NCBI GenBank assembly: GCA_026982475.1
Contig: JALSHB010000190.1
Location: 1-32,993, forward strand
Direction: 5' to 3'
Length of the DNA stretch: 32,993 nucleotides
Origin: Chromatiales bacterium
GTDB taxonomy: Bacteria > Pseudomonadota > Gammaproteobacteria > SZUA-152
Shown: piece after piece, positions 10,001-18,901 of the stretch
Numbering within the stretch: the stretch's first letter is position 1
Layout of the letters: each line of letters starts with the position of its first letter
Position numbers and translations under genes: made by a program
Notes under the pieces: model-generated
Database searches by the model: none
Seen by the model: the letters and a program-made list of their open reading frames with translations, nothing else
What the model was told of the DNA's origin: nothing

Positions 10001-10144
10001 GAATATCGCCACCCAGTTGAAGTTGATCTCCGGGTCCTGGGCGCGGGGTAACTGGAAATAGCTGAGCGTGCCGACCAGCAGCACCACCACGAAGGTGGCA
10101 TTGGCGAGGACGTGGTTTTCCAGGAAGTGGCGCAGGAATTTCAT
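7040..10144 (-). CDS. RND-family efflux transporter permease (AcrB/MMPL type)
   Basis: 1034 aa, typical RND layout (LPRAQDPEINFNWV, GMLVDDAVVVVEAI, GIAVNAAIVMIDAAN). Confidence 0.93.
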   Translation of the reverse strand: MKFLRHFLENHVLANATFVVVLLVGTLSYFQLPRAQDPEINFNWVAIFTALPGASTEDVEKLVTQPLEDALQGLSDVKFVISNTREGMSDISVRFDDIDERLFDKRLTDLRREVQNKANTDLPDEASEPFVMEFTTANQFPTAMVVLHGMANDETLRRAARNIRDDIDRLRGVDTVDPAGLRDPEIQIEFDPGLLRAHGVTPSQLADTVRAHFRDISAGELRLGGQSWLVRLIGTSSDPGYIARLPVSTASGSPPIGELAEVQRVREKSTKLAMHEGRPAVLLAVSKKPNANTLELVQRIEDYISEKNAVLAPLGLELKLLDDQTAATRDALRIMQNNAALGLLLVVLVAWIFLGGHIAAFIGIGIPFTLAATFWLLNSIGETLNQSVLLGIVIVLGMLVDDAVVVVEAIYYRLQRGAQALDAALDSLREVFKPVTSSVLTTMAAFLPLMLLPGLVGDFMFIIPFVVSVALAISLIEAFWMLPVHISAARIRFDRTSRPQRLRRRFTHWVRMTYSRLLIRVLRHPKRSLGVIGLLLVAALGLLASGQVRVQFFAFDPSRLFYINVQMPPGTPLHTTMDTLLRIEDRARQHLEDNDTRGIISVAGQMFTEMAPYFGDQYGQIAFSLNPDHNATRTIDEIIDAMRADVLSVPGPARVNFFVIKPGPPTSSPINIKVRGDDFQQLRAATDALWRELQAMPAVRDIRDDDSEGKPELRLRLNTDALQRSGLRTSEVMRDIRLLFDGEVVASMQDQGEKVEVRVRARPLSVDDIDEALRQPITLPEGAGQAREIPLGELVHVSTGAGKAYIRHYNFRRTITLQAELDPAQMDTVTANRLIQEKWQTLRVGYPGVDLEFSGELDDIQESLDAMAALFLFGIGLIYLILGSQFRSYFQPFMILATVPLAFIGVVFGLAVTHNPLSLYTLYGVVALAGIAVNAAIVMIDAANTRLAAGMSVLHATVYAARRRVIPIIITSLTTIAGLFSLATGLAGESLLWGPVASAIVWGLAFSTVLTLFVIPLLYRTFMGLGGTRRQRQT

Positions 10145-10261
10145 GCTGATCGATGTGCGCGGGCGGCTGTCATGAAACGTTCACGAGGCGGCAATACGGC
10201 CGTCATGCGCCGGCGATAGTGTGGCCGTGCAAACCGCTGAACACGAGAGAGGAAAAACACC

Positions 10262-10495
10262 ATGATCTTTTTTATCAAGGAATGGCCCAACCGCACCGCC
10301 ACCCTGATGGCCGACAACGGCGCCGTGCTGTGGAGCTTTTGCAGCGTGGAAGAGGCGCGCAGGGTGTGCGACGAGTGGTACCGGGTGCAGGGCGAAAAGG
10401 TGGAGTACCGGCTTTACACCCTGCGCGACGAGGAGCCGCCGGTGGAATACGAGGGCTTGCAGGAACTCTCCGGCGCCTGCTGCGCGGTGGCCTGA
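10262..10495 (+). CDS. Hypothetical 77-aa protein
   Basis: GC-rich codon usage matching the genome, AGGA-type RBS (gagaggaaaaacaccATG), intergenic position. Confidence 0.65.
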   Translation: MIFFIKEWPNRTATLMADNGAVLWSFCSVEEARRVCDEWYRVQGEKVEYRLYTLRDEEPPVEYEGLQELSGACCAVA

Positions 10496-10500
10496 GCCGC

Positions 10501-11550
10501 TCACGGTGCTACCCTCACCGCGTCGCCATCCTGCAGGCGAAAGCGGCCGAGGGTGACCACGGGGGTCTGCCCCGGCAGTGAAACAGCCGCCGGGCGGCCT
10601 TCTTCCGCCCGTGGCAGGGGGACGAACCTGGCGTGTGCGTTGTCGATGACGAAGACGCCCAGGCGGCCATCGCGGCGGCTCAGCAGTTCCGCCGGCAGGT
10701 GGGCCTGGGTGCTGCGCCACACCAATTCGCCGGCGCTGCCGGGCAGGGCGCTGTCGGCGCTGAAGCGCAGGCGCGCCTCGCGGGTGCGGGCGCGGGGGTC
10801 GAAGGCCGGCATGATGCGCCGCAGCGCGAGGGGATAGCGTTGCCGCGGGGTCACCAGTTCGGGACGCTCGGCCTGTGGCAGGGAACGCGCCAGATCCGCC
10901 TGCAGCTGGGCGGAGACTTCGAGGTGGCGGTTGTCGACGATCTGCAGCAGGGGGCTGCCGGGACGGGCCAGTTCGCCGACGTTGGCCAGGCGCTCGCGGA
11001 TGACGGCCTCGAAGGGGGCGCGCAGGGTGCACTTTTCCAACTGGCGCCGGGCCTGCGTCAGGGCCACTTCCTGTCCCGCCCGCTGGGCGCGCAGGTGGTC
11101 CAGTTCTGATTGCCGTTGTTTCAGCAATTCCTCGGAAACCGCCTGTTTGCGCGACAGCGCGCGCGCCCGGCTGAGCTGGTACTCGGCCAGTTCGAGGCGC
11201 GCCCGCAGGGCCTCGAGCGCCGCCTCTTCACGCGCCAGGGCCAGCTCGAAATCACGGCGATCCAGCTGTACCAGCACCGCACCCTTTTTCACCACCTCGC
11301 CGACCCGCACCGGGATGGCCTCGATGCGCGCGCTGAGCTCGGCGCTGATGCGGCTGTCGTTGTCGCTGACCACCGAGGCCGGGGCGCGGAACTGCGGATA
11401 CACCGCCAGCTCGGCCAGCGGCTGCGCCGCCACCGGGATGGTCGGCAGGGCTTCCCCGCTGGCGGCCGTCCGGGCCGTGAAGGCCGGCAGCGCGGCGAGC
11501 GCCAGCAGGCCGGCGAGCAGGGCGCGGTGTCTGGTGTCGAGTCGTGGCAT
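10501..11550 (-). CDS. RND efflux periplasmic adaptor (membrane fusion protein)
   Basis: SDNDSRISAELSARIEAIPVRVGEVVKKGAVLVQLD, coiled-coil hairpin, ECTLRAPFEAVIRERLANVGELARPGSPLLQI-like second lipoyl half (CTLRAPF...); start set at MPRLDTRH. Confidence 0.9.
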   Translation of the reverse strand: MPRLDTRHRALLAGLLALAALPAFTARTAASGEALPTIPVAAQPLAELAVYPQFRAPASVVSDNDSRISAELSARIEAIPVRVGEVVKKGAVLVQLDRRDFELALAREEAALEALRARLELAEYQLSRARALSRKQAVSEELLKQRQSELDHLRAQRAGQEVALTQARRQLEKCTLRAPFEAVIRERLANVGELARPGSPLLQIVDNRHLEVSAQLQADLARSLPQAERPELVTPRQRYPLALRRIMPAFDPRARTREARLRFSADSALPGSAGELVWRSTQAHLPAELLSRRDGRLGVFVIDNAHARFVPLPRAEEGRPAAVSLPGQTPVVTLGRFRLQDGDAVRVAP

Positions 11551-11599
11551 GCACATTCCCTTGTGAAGACGCCGCGTGACGGTCGTGGTCCGCCGCCCG

Positions 11600-12880
11600 T
11601 TACAGGCTGGCGAAGACCCTTTCCGCCGCCGCCAGGGTGGCGTCGATTTCGGCATCGCCGTGGGCCGCGGAGACGAAGCCGGTCTCGTAGGCGGAGGGCG
11701 CCAGATACACGCCCTGTTCCAGCATGCCGTGGAAGAACAGCTTGAAGCGGTCGGCGTCGCACTGGGTGACCTGGTAGAAATCCGTCACGCTGTCGGCGTC
11801 GGTGAAGAACACGCCGAACATGCCGCCCACCTGGTTGGTGGTGAGCGCAATGCCGGCGGCGCTGGCGCGTTCCTTCAGGCCCTCGCAGAGCCTGGCGGCG
11901 GTGGCGGAGAGACCGTCGTGGAAGCCCGGCTCTGAGACCAGCTCCAGGGTCTTCAGGCCGGCGGCCATGGACACCGGGTTGCCCGACAGGGTGCCGGCCT
12001 GGTAGACCGGGCCCAGTGGCGCAATCTGTTCCATGATCTCGCGCTTGCCGCCGAAGGCGCCCACGGGCAGGCCGCCGCCGATGACCTTGCCGAGGGTGGT
12101 GAGGTCGGGGGTGACGCCGTAGTGCTGCTGGGCGCCGCCGAGGGCGACGCGGAAGCCGGTCATCACCTCGTCGAAGATCAGCACGCTGCCGTGTTCGTCG
12201 CAGATCTCGCGCAGGCCCTCGAGGAAGCCGGGCACGGGCGGGATGCAGTTCATGTTGCCGGCCACCGGCTCGACGATGATGCAGGCCACCTGGCTGCCGA
12301 CCTGGGCGAAGGCCTCTTTTACCGAGTCGATGTCGTTGTAGGTGAGGGTGATGGTGTGTTCGGCCAGCGCCGCCGGCACCCCCGGCGAGGTGGGCACGCC
12401 CAGGGTCAGGGCGCCGGAACCGGCCTTCACCAGCAGCGAGTCGGAGTGGCCGTGGTAGCAGCCCTCGAACTTGACGATCTTGTCGCGCCCGGTGAAGCCG
12501 CGCGCCAGGCGGATGGCGCTCATGGTGGCCTCGGTGCCGGAGTTGACCATGCGCACCAGCTCCACCGAGGGCACCAGCTCGCAGACCTTGTCCGCCATCT
12601 CGGTCTCGATGCGCGTCGGCGCGCCGAAGCCGAGGCCATGCTGGATCACCCCCTGCACCGCGGCGATCACCGCCGGGTGCGAATGGCCGACGATCATCGG
12701 CCCCCAGGAGCCCACGTAGTCCACGTAGCGCCGGTCGTCCTCGTCGATGATCCAGGCGCCTTCGCCGTGCTTGAAGAAAACCGGATCGCCGCCCACGCCA
12801 CGGAAGGCGCGCACCGGCGAATTGACGCCGCCGGGGATGTGTTTCTGGGCAGCTTGGAACAGGTCGTGGGAACGTGTCAT
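11600..12880 (-). CDS. hemL: Glutamate-1-semialdehyde 2,1-aminomutase
   Basis: [36 protein letters not shown]...; [27 protein letters not shown]. Confidence 0.97.
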   Translation of the reverse strand: MTRSHDLFQAAQKHIPGGVNSPVRAFRGVGGDPVFFKHGEGAWIIDEDDRRYVDYVGSWGPMIVGHSHPAVIAAVQGVIQHGLGFGAPTRIETEMADKVCELVPSVELVRMVNSGTEATMSAIRLARGFTGRDKIVKFEGCYHGHSDSLLVKAGSGALTLGVPTSPGVPAALAEHTITLTYNDIDSVKEAFAQVGSQVACIIVEPVAGNMNCIPPVPGFLEGLREICDEHGSVLIFDEVMTGFRVALGGAQQHYGVTPDLTTLGKVIGGGLPVGAFGGKREIMEQIAPLGPVYQAGTLSGNPVSMAAGLKTLELVSEPGFHDGLSATAARLCEGLKERASAAGIALTTNQVGGMFGVFFTDADSVTDFYQVTQCDADRFKLFFHGMLEQGVYLAPSAYETGFVSAAHGDAEIDATLAAAERVFASL

Positions 12881-12938
12881 GGGATAACCTTTTGCTTGCA
12901 GTATTTGTGTCAATGGAATGGGGCGCGCGCCGGGCGCG

Positions 12939-13043
12939 TCAGGGGGCACAGTTTGCGTTGTTTTGGGCGCTGTCGCAATGGTGGCAGCAGTCAGTCTGGC
13001 AGGGTGGGCATTGCCCGCCGCAGGTGCATTTGCATCCCGCCAT
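12939..13043 (-). CDS. Candidate small Cys-rich (metallothionein-like) protein, 34 aa, not in ORF track
   Basis: Minus-strand translation [34 protein letters not shown]; 9 Cys and 2 His in 34 aa; no clear Shine-Dalgarno. Confidence 0.45.
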   Translation of the reverse strand: MAGCKCTCGGQCPPCQTDCCHHCDSAQNNANCAP

Positions 13044-13074
13044 GGTGGGGTGTGTTTATGGGGATCAAGCTGCT

Positions 13075-13149
13075 CACCACGGCGGGCACGGAGGTACACA
13101 GAGAAAACATGAATTCAGTTCTCTGTGTACCTCCGTGTCCTCTGTGGTG
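13075..13149. repeat. Inverted repeat of the CACAGAGA/CACGGAGG family
   Basis: 19-bp perfect arms cacggaggtacacagagaa (13087-13105) / ttctctgtgtacctccgtg (13119-13137), plus outer caccac/gtggtg. Confidence 0.9.
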
Positions 13150-13258
13150 AATGTTTTTTGCTTGATGCTGCGCGCTTGTCTTGCCTTTGACTTGCGTGGC
13201 GGGATTTCCCACTATCAAACGATGATGCATCCTTTGCGCAATACCCCAGCCTCCCGCA

Positions 13259-14086
13259 ATGCCTGAAGGCCCGGAAATCCGCCGCGCCGCTGATGTGGTG
13301 GCGGACTGTATCGTCGGCCGGGTGGCCGAGGCCGTGTGGTTCGCCTTCGCTCACCTCAAGCCCTTCGAGCGACGGCTCAGCGGGGTCGAGGTGTGCGCCG
13401 TGGAGACGCGCGGCAAGGCCATGCTGACGCGCTTCGCCAACGGCTTGGTGATCTACAGCCACAACCAGCTCTACGGCCGCTGGTACTGCTGCCCGCGCGG
13501 CGAGCGGCCCGACATCCGGCGCCAGCTGCGCCTCGCCATTCACAATCGCACGTCGTCGGCCCTGCTCTACAGCGCCTCGGATATCGAGGTGTTGCAGGCC
13601 GCCGAACTGGCGACCCATCCCTTCCTCTCCCGGCTGGGCCCGGACGTGCTGGACCCCGCCACCGACCAGGCCCTGCTGCTGGCGCGCCTGGCCGAGCGGC
13701 GTTTTCGCAATCGGCAGCTAGGCGCCCTGCTCACCGATCAGGGCTTCGTTGCCGGGCTGGGCAACTACCTGCGCTGTGAGATCCTCTTCGTCGCCGGCCT
13801 GCACCCGCAGCGGCGTCCGCAGGCGTTGACGGAGGCGCAGCGAATCCGCCTGGCCGACGCCATGGTGCAACTGCCCCGGCAATCCTATGAAACCGGTGGC
13901 ATCACCAACGACCTGGCGCGTGCGCGTGAGTTGATGGCAAGTGGCGCGGACTTCGAGGCGGCGCGCTTCTGGGTATTCCGGCGCGAGGGCCTGCCCTGTT
14001 ACCGCTGTGGCGCGTCCATCGTCAAGCAGCTGTTGAACGGCCAGCCGACCTATCTGTGCCTGCCATGCCAGCCGGCTGCCGGGTAA
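13259..14086 (+). CDS. nei: Endonuclease VIII (Fpg/Nei family)
   Basis: MPEGPEIRRAADVV N-terminus, GLGNYLRCEILF, C-terminal zinc finger CYRCGASIVKQLLNGQPTYLCLPCQ. Confidence 0.95.
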   Translation: MPEGPEIRRAADVVADCIVGRVAEAVWFAFAHLKPFERRLSGVEVCAVETRGKAMLTRFANGLVIYSHNQLYGRWYCCPRGERPDIRRQLRLAIHNRTSSALLYSASDIEVLQAAELATHPFLSRLGPDVLDPATDQALLLARLAERRFRNRQLGALLTDQGFVAGLGNYLRCEILFVAGLHPQRRPQALTEAQRIRLADAMVQLPRQSYETGGITNDLARARELMASGADFEAARFWVFRREGLPCYRCGASIVKQLLNGQPTYLCLPCQPAAG

Positions 14087-14457
14087 TGTTTTTCACCACA
14101 GAGACACGGAGGCACGGAGACAAAATCTTGTTCTCTCGCCTGGGTCAGAGATAAAGGTCTCACTGGTGACGCTGCTCCGTGGTGTTGCACATTTTGTGGC
14201 GCTCAGCGCTACGCCGCCCCATGGTAGAGTGATCGGCCTGTTTGCGTTACCCCGCAGGGCGGTGTAACGAGAAATGTTTTTCACCACAGAGACACAGAGG
14301 CACGGAGACAAAATCCTGTTCTCTCGCCTGGGTCAGAGATAAAGGTCTCGTTTGTGACGCCGCTCCGCGGTGTTGCACATCTTGCGGCGCTCAGCGCCAC
14401 GCTACCCACGGTAGAGTGATCGGCCTGTTTGCGTTACACCGCAGAGCGGTGTGACGA
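14087..14457. repeat. ~188-bp tandem duplication (two copies) beginning with tgtttttcaccacagagacac
   Basis: Copy 1 starts 14087, copy 2 starts 14275; both carry ...ggtagagtgatcggcctgtttgcgttac...gcggtgt[ag]acga. Confidence 0.85.
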
Positions 14458-14587
14458 AAAAAAGTGCCGTTTTTTGTTTGCGTTGATTGGCGTTTATTTG
14501 CGGATGATGTCGAGACGCGATTGCTGGGGTTCGCTGCGCTTGCCGCCAATCTATGGGGCCTCTGTGTGCTCTGTGTCTCTGTGGTGA
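14094..14587. repeat. Wider inverted-repeat element with CACAGAGA-type arms between nei and thiE
   Basis: Left arm caccacagagacacggaggcacggaga (14094-); right arm cctctgtgtgctctgtgtctctgtggtgaa (14558-14587), inverted. Confidence 0.7.
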
Positions 14588-15210
14588 ATAAACAGTTTTT
14601 GGAATTGCTCGGCGCTGGCACAAACATCGGGCCGACTGAACAGGCCGTCGACCACCGCCAGCATGTCGGCGCCGGCCTCGATGAGCGGGGCGGCGTTGTC
14701 TGCGGTGATGCCGCCGATGGCGACCACGGGGATGTCCAGTTCCTGTTTGGCTTTGTGGATCAGGTCGAGGCTGGCGGGCACGGCGTCGGGCTTGGTCGTT
14801 GACGGAAAGAAGCGGCCGAAGGCGATATAGTCGGCACCGGCCTGTGCCGCTTGCCGGGCTAACTGGAATTGGTTGTAGCAGGAGACGCCGATGAGGGCGT
14901 CCGCGCCCAGCTGGCTGCGGGCCTCGGTCAGGTCGGTATCGTGCTGGCCGATGTGCACGCCGTCGGCCTCACTGTGTGCGGCGAGTTCCACGTCGTCGTT
15001 GATGATCAGCAGGGCGTGGTGGCGGCGGGTGAGCTGGCGCAGGGCCTGCGCCGTCTGCTGGCGGCGTGGCCGGTGGTCGGATTTGTCACGGAACTGGACG
15101 ATGCGCGCGCCGCCGAGCAGGGCCTGTTCGACGGCGCGGGCGATTTTTTGCGGGTCGGTTTCGCGGGCGTCGGTGATGGCGTAGAGGCCGCGCAGGCGTG
15201 TGTCAGTCAT
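14551..15210 (-). CDS. thiE: Thiamine-phosphate synthase (C-terminal tail encoded by repeat)
   Basis: MTDTRLRGLYAITD, VQFRDKS, GVHIGQHDTDL, VAIGGITADNAAPLIEAGAD. Confidence 0.95.
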   Translation of the reverse strand: MTDTRLRGLYAITDARETDPQKIARAVEQALLGGARIVQFRDKSDHRPRRQQTAQALRQLTRRHHALLIINDDVELAAHSEADGVHIGQHDTDLTEARSQLGADALIGVSCYNQFQLARQAAQAGADYIAFGRFFPSTTKPDAVPASLDLIHKAKQELDIPVVAIGGITADNAAPLIEAGADMLAVVDGLFSRPDVCASAEQFQKLFIHHRDTEHTEAP

Positions 15211-16006
15211 CGTCGCCGTGGGCCCAGAAGAAGCGGTCGGGGATCATCTGCCCCATGCCGGGGCGGTAGCCGTGTTGGAGGGCCTCCCAGGTGTATTCCT
15301 GCGCCTCGAGGATGGCGGTGACGGGCTCCATGCCCTGCGCCAGCAGGGCGGTGATGGCGGCGGCGAGGGTGCAGCCGGAGCCGTGGTAGCTTTCCGGCAG
15401 GCGCTCCCAGGTGTAGCTTTCGATCAGGCGGTGGCCGCTGTAGAGATTGTTGACCACGTTGGGGGTGGCCTCGTGACTGCCGGTGATGAGCACGTAGTCG
15501 CTGCCCATGTCGAGCAGTTCCATGGCGCAGGCGTCGAGGTTGTCGGCCTCGGGGGCGAAGATGCGCGCCTCGTTGCTGTTGGGGGTGAGCACGGTGGTGA
15601 GCGGGAACAGCAGGCTGGCCATGGCGTCGAGTATCTCCTCGTTGGCGAGGTCGCCGCCGCCGCCGGCGCTGACCAGGGGGTCGAGCACCACCGGCAGGTT
15701 GGGGTAGTCCATGAGAATGCTGTGGATGGCCTCGGCGTTTTCCACGCTGCCGATCATGCCGATCTTGATGGCGGCGACCGGCATGTCCTCCAGAATGGCG
15801 CGCGCCTGTTCCACCAGCAGGGCGGTGGAGACGGCCTCGTAGCGGATCAGGGCCTGGCTATCCTGGGCGGTGACCGCGGTGACCACCGGCGTGGTGTGCA
15901 CGCCCATGCTGGCGAGGGTTTCGATGTCGGCCTGCAGGCCGGCGCCGCCGCTGGGGTCGGTGCCGGCGAAGGACATGGCGATGGGCAGGCTGGGACGGTC
16001 GTTCAT
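15203..16006 (-). CDS. thiD: Hydroxymethylpyrimidine/phosphomethylpyrimidine kinase
   Basis: AMSFAGTDPSGGAGLQADIETLASMGVH, ESYHGSGCTLAAAITALLAQG; overlaps thiE by 8 bp. Confidence 0.95.
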   Translation of the reverse strand: MNDRPSLPIAMSFAGTDPSGGAGLQADIETLASMGVHTTPVVTAVTAQDSQALIRYEAVSTALLVEQARAILEDMPVAAIKIGMIGSVENAEAIHSILMDYPNLPVVLDPLVSAGGGGDLANEEILDAMASLLFPLTTVLTPNSNEARIFAPEADNLDACAMELLDMGSDYVLITGSHEATPNVVNNLYSGHRLIESYTWERLPESYHGSGCTLAAAITALLAQGMEPVTAILEAQEYTWEALQHGYRPGMGQMIPDRFFWAHGDDD

Positions 16007-16046
16007 GGTGTCGGGCTCCGGGTTGCGGCTGATGCGTAGAGTCTAG

Positions 16047-16066
16047 CCTGAATCCGAAGGTTCAGG
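16047..16066. repeat. CCTGAATCC...GGTTCAGG palindrome
   Basis: cctgaatccgaaggttcagg; related sequence at 21327 and 25778/25829. Confidence 0.6.
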
Positions 16067-16159
16067 GCAGCATTGGGCGGCTTGTATCCGGCCGGTCTGC
16101 AGCGGCCGGGGATGTCGTCTACACTTTTTCCAGTACGGAATGGGTGATGGAGGTTGGCG

Positions 16160-16687
16160 ATGGTTGCAATCCCTTCGCAGTGTGGACAGATGGCGCGGGT
16201 CGCCGAGGAGTATTGTCGCCTGATCGACGATTTCGATCCGGACAGCCTGAGCCGGAGCTGGTGGCTGCAACTGGAAAAGGTGCTGCCGCGGCTGCATGTG
16301 GCGGTGATCGCCCTGGCCGGGCCGCGCGATGGTTATGCGGCCTATTCCCTGCCCGATGATGAACAGCGCTTCGAACTCTACATGCGCCTCCACGACCGCC
16401 TGCACACCAATCCCCTGCTGTGGTCGTCGCTGGGTGAGTACCGCCTGCTGGCGCGCCTCTGTGATCGTCTGGCCGATGATCTCACGGACATGTATTTCGA
16501 TCTGCGGCGCGGCCTCAGCCTGCTCGAGGCCTATCCCGCCGATCCCGCCCGGGCGGTGGGCGACTGGCAGAACAGCTTCTATGTGCACTGGGCCCAGCAC
16601 CTGCTGAGCGCCGAGCGCTGGCTGCACACGGTGGATACCGCCGAGCGTGGCCCGGTGAGCCGGCCGTGGCAGACGATGGTGGTTTGA
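16160..16687 (+). CDS. DUF5063-like hypothetical protein
   Basis: ORF with RVAEEYCRLIDDF...RLADDLTDMYFDLRRGL...NSFYVHWAQHLLSAERWLH. Confidence 0.65.
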   Translation: MVAIPSQCGQMARVAEEYCRLIDDFDPDSLSRSWWLQLEKVLPRLHVAVIALAGPRDGYAAYSLPDDEQRFELYMRLHDRLHTNPLLWSSLGEYRLLARLCDRLADDLTDMYFDLRRGLSLLEAYPADPARAVGDWQNSFYVHWAQHLLSAERWLHTVDTAERGPVSRPWQTMVV

Positions 16688-16720
16688 AGGGCGCAGGACC
16701 GAGGGCCAGGTTTTCAGCCC

Positions 16721-17143
16721 TCAGGGCCGTATATACACCAGCAACACGATGCCGATCAGGCCGATCACCGGGGCCTCGTTGAACCAGCGATAGAACACAT
16801 GGCTGCGGGCGTTGCGGTCGTGCTTGAAATCCTTGACCAGCTTCCAGCACCAGGCGTGGTAACCGATCAGCGCCAGCGCCAGGGTCAGTTTCATGTGCAG
16901 CCACATCTCGCCCTTGAAGGCCTCCCAGGCATAGTCCTGCAGCATCCACAGCCCCAGCACGATGGTGATGATGGCGCCGGGGGTCATGATGCCGTAGAAC
17001 AGCTTGCGCTCCATGACCTTGAAACGCTCGTTGCTGACGGCGTCGTCGCTCATGGCGTGGTAGACGAACAGCCGCGGCAGATAGAACAGCCCGGCAAACC
17101 AGGTCACCATGAAAATGACGTGAAACGCTTTGACCCACAGCAT
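16721..17143 (-). CDS. hemJ: Protoporphyrinogen oxidase HemJ family membrane protein
   Basis: LWVKAFHVIFMVTWFAGLFYLPRLFVYHA; GIMTPGAIITIVLGLWM; 140 aa multi-TM. Confidence 0.92.
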   Translation of the reverse strand: MLWVKAFHVIFMVTWFAGLFYLPRLFVYHAMSDDAVSNERFKVMERKLFYGIMTPGAIITIVLGLWMLQDYAWEAFKGEMWLHMKLTLALALIGYHAWCWKLVKDFKHDRNARSHVFYRWFNEAPVIGLIGIVLLVYIRP

Positions 17144-17167
17144 GTGTGCTTCTCTCTCTGATGGTGG

Positions 17168-18853
17168 TTATCGGTAATGCGCCTCGACACTCTGTCGCGA
17201 CAGGGTGCCGACGATGTTCTCGCCAAAGGTGACGTAGAGGGCATCGACGCTGTGTTCGTTCATCTCGTCCAGCGCCTGCTGCAGGGTGGCCTGCATGTCG
17301 ATGGGGCGGATGTCGTCGCGCTGGGCGGGGATCTCCAGCAGGTCGATCTCCGCCTCGTCGGGATGGGTGGCGAGATAGCGCGCCAGGTCCGCCGCCAGCA
17401 GCAATGATAGCGGCTGCCCGTCCTCCATCACCAGCACGTGCAGGGGTTCGTCGATGAGCAGGTCTTCCGCCGCCTGCCGGCTCAGGGTGCGCGTCGCGGT
17501 GGTCAGCGAGGTATTCATCACGCTGGCCACGCCGATCCGCCGCAGGGCCTGCGCCAGCGGCGTGCTGCGGTAGTCCAGGCCGCGTGCGCGCAGCAGTACC
17601 AGGAACACCGAGTCACGGCCGAACACATGGCTGGCAATGATATCCGATACTACCACCGCCAGCATGCCCGGCAGGATGATATGCGGGTTGTAGGTCAGCT
17701 CCATCAGCGCCATCAGCGCCGCCAGCGGGGCCTGCAGGGTGGCGCTCATCATCGCCCCCATGCCGAGCATGGCGTAGAAGCCGGGTGAGGCCACCTGCCC
17801 CGGAAACAGGTATTCGGCGACGATGCCCAGGGCGCCACCGGCGCAGGCGCCGATCATCAGGGTCGGCCCGATCAGCCCACCCGGCAGCCCCAGCCCCAGG
17901 CCCACGGTGGTGGCCACTACCTTGGCGGCCACCACCAGCAGCAGGAAGCCCAGCCCCAGCTCGCCGAGCATGGCGGCGTTGACGGTGTCGTAGCCGATGC
18001 CCATCACCGCCGGCACCAACAGCCCGCACAGGCCGACGAAGCCGCCGCCCAGGGTCATGCGCTGCCAGATGGGGAAGCGCGCGCCGAAGCGGGTGACGCG
18101 CTGCAACTGGCCGATGAACAGTGCCGCCAGCGAGCCGATGACGATGCCCATCACCAGCATGTTGGGCAGCTCCAGCAGCGAGACCATGTCCATGGGCGGC
18201 ACGATGAAGGCCGGCGCCGCGCCGAAGGCCAGGCGGCTCACGGCGGTGGCGCTCACCGCGGCGAGGATCACCGGCGCGAAGCCGGCGATGGTGTATTCCA
18301 TCAGGATCACTTCCATGGCGAAGATCACTCCGGCGATGGGGGTGTTGAAGGAGGCGGCGATGGCCGCCGCGACGCCGCAGGCGAGCAGGGTCTGGATGCT
18401 GTTGTTGGGCAGTTGCAGGCCCTGGCCGAGCAGGCTGCCGCTGGCCGCGCCGAGATGCACGCTGGGTCCCTCGCGGCCCACCGAGTGGCCGCTGACGATG
18501 CTCAAGGCGCCACCAAAGAATTGCATCAGCATGTTGCGCAGCGGCAGGTGGCCCTGGAAATAGACCAGCCGCTCCAGCACGTGCACCACGCCCACCTGGG
18601 CGCCGCCGGCGAACTGAAACAACAGGCCGATGAGCAGGCCGCCCAGGGTCGGCAGGGTGAAACGCCAGAAGGCCGACAGACCCTCGTAGTTCTCCACGTC
18701 GCCGCCGGGCAGAAAGCCCATTTGCAGCATGTCGATGAGGATGCGAAAGAGGATGATGACGCCACCGGTGACCAGCCCCGTGAACAGCCCCAGCACCGCC
18801 AGCAGGGGCAGGGCGTCGGCGTGGGCCAGGCGGGTGCGCAGTTTATCGAGCAT
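17168..18853 (-). CDS. CLC-family chloride channel/antiporter with C-terminal CBS-like region
   Basis: SGHSVGREGPSVHLGAASGSLLGQ, GLGLPGGLIGPTLMIGA, C-terminal paired CBS-like segments. Confidence 0.92.
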   Translation of the reverse strand: MLDKLRTRLAHADALPLLAVLGLFTGLVTGGVIILFRILIDMLQMGFLPGGDVENYEGLSAFWRFTLPTLGGLLIGLLFQFAGGAQVGVVHVLERLVYFQGHLPLRNMLMQFFGGALSIVSGHSVGREGPSVHLGAASGSLLGQGLQLPNNSIQTLLACGVAAAIAASFNTPIAGVIFAMEVILMEYTIAGFAPVILAAVSATAVSRLAFGAAPAFIVPPMDMVSLLELPNMLVMGIVIGSLAALFIGQLQRVTRFGARFPIWQRMTLGGGFVGLCGLLVPAVMGIGYDTVNAAMLGELGLGFLLLVVAAKVVATTVGLGLGLPGGLIGPTLMIGACAGGALGIVAEYLFPGQVASPGFYAMLGMGAMMSATLQAPLAALMALMELTYNPHIILPGMLAVVVSDIIASHVFGRDSVFLVLLRARGLDYRSTPLAQALRRIGVASVMNTSLTTATRTLSRQAAEDLLIDEPLHVLVMEDGQPLSLLLAADLARYLATHPDEAEIDLLEIPAQRDDIRPIDMQATLQQALDEMNEHSVDALYVTFGENIVGTLSRQSVEAHYR

Positions 18854-18901
18854 CGGCGGGGTGTCCGTGGGCGGCCTGTTCAGCCGAGGTTCATGTGTCG
18901 G

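Noticed and set aside
11600-13099. HemL with a long N-terminal extension
   Set aside because: Upstream part is low-complexity; canonical HemL start [22 protein letters not shown] at 12880
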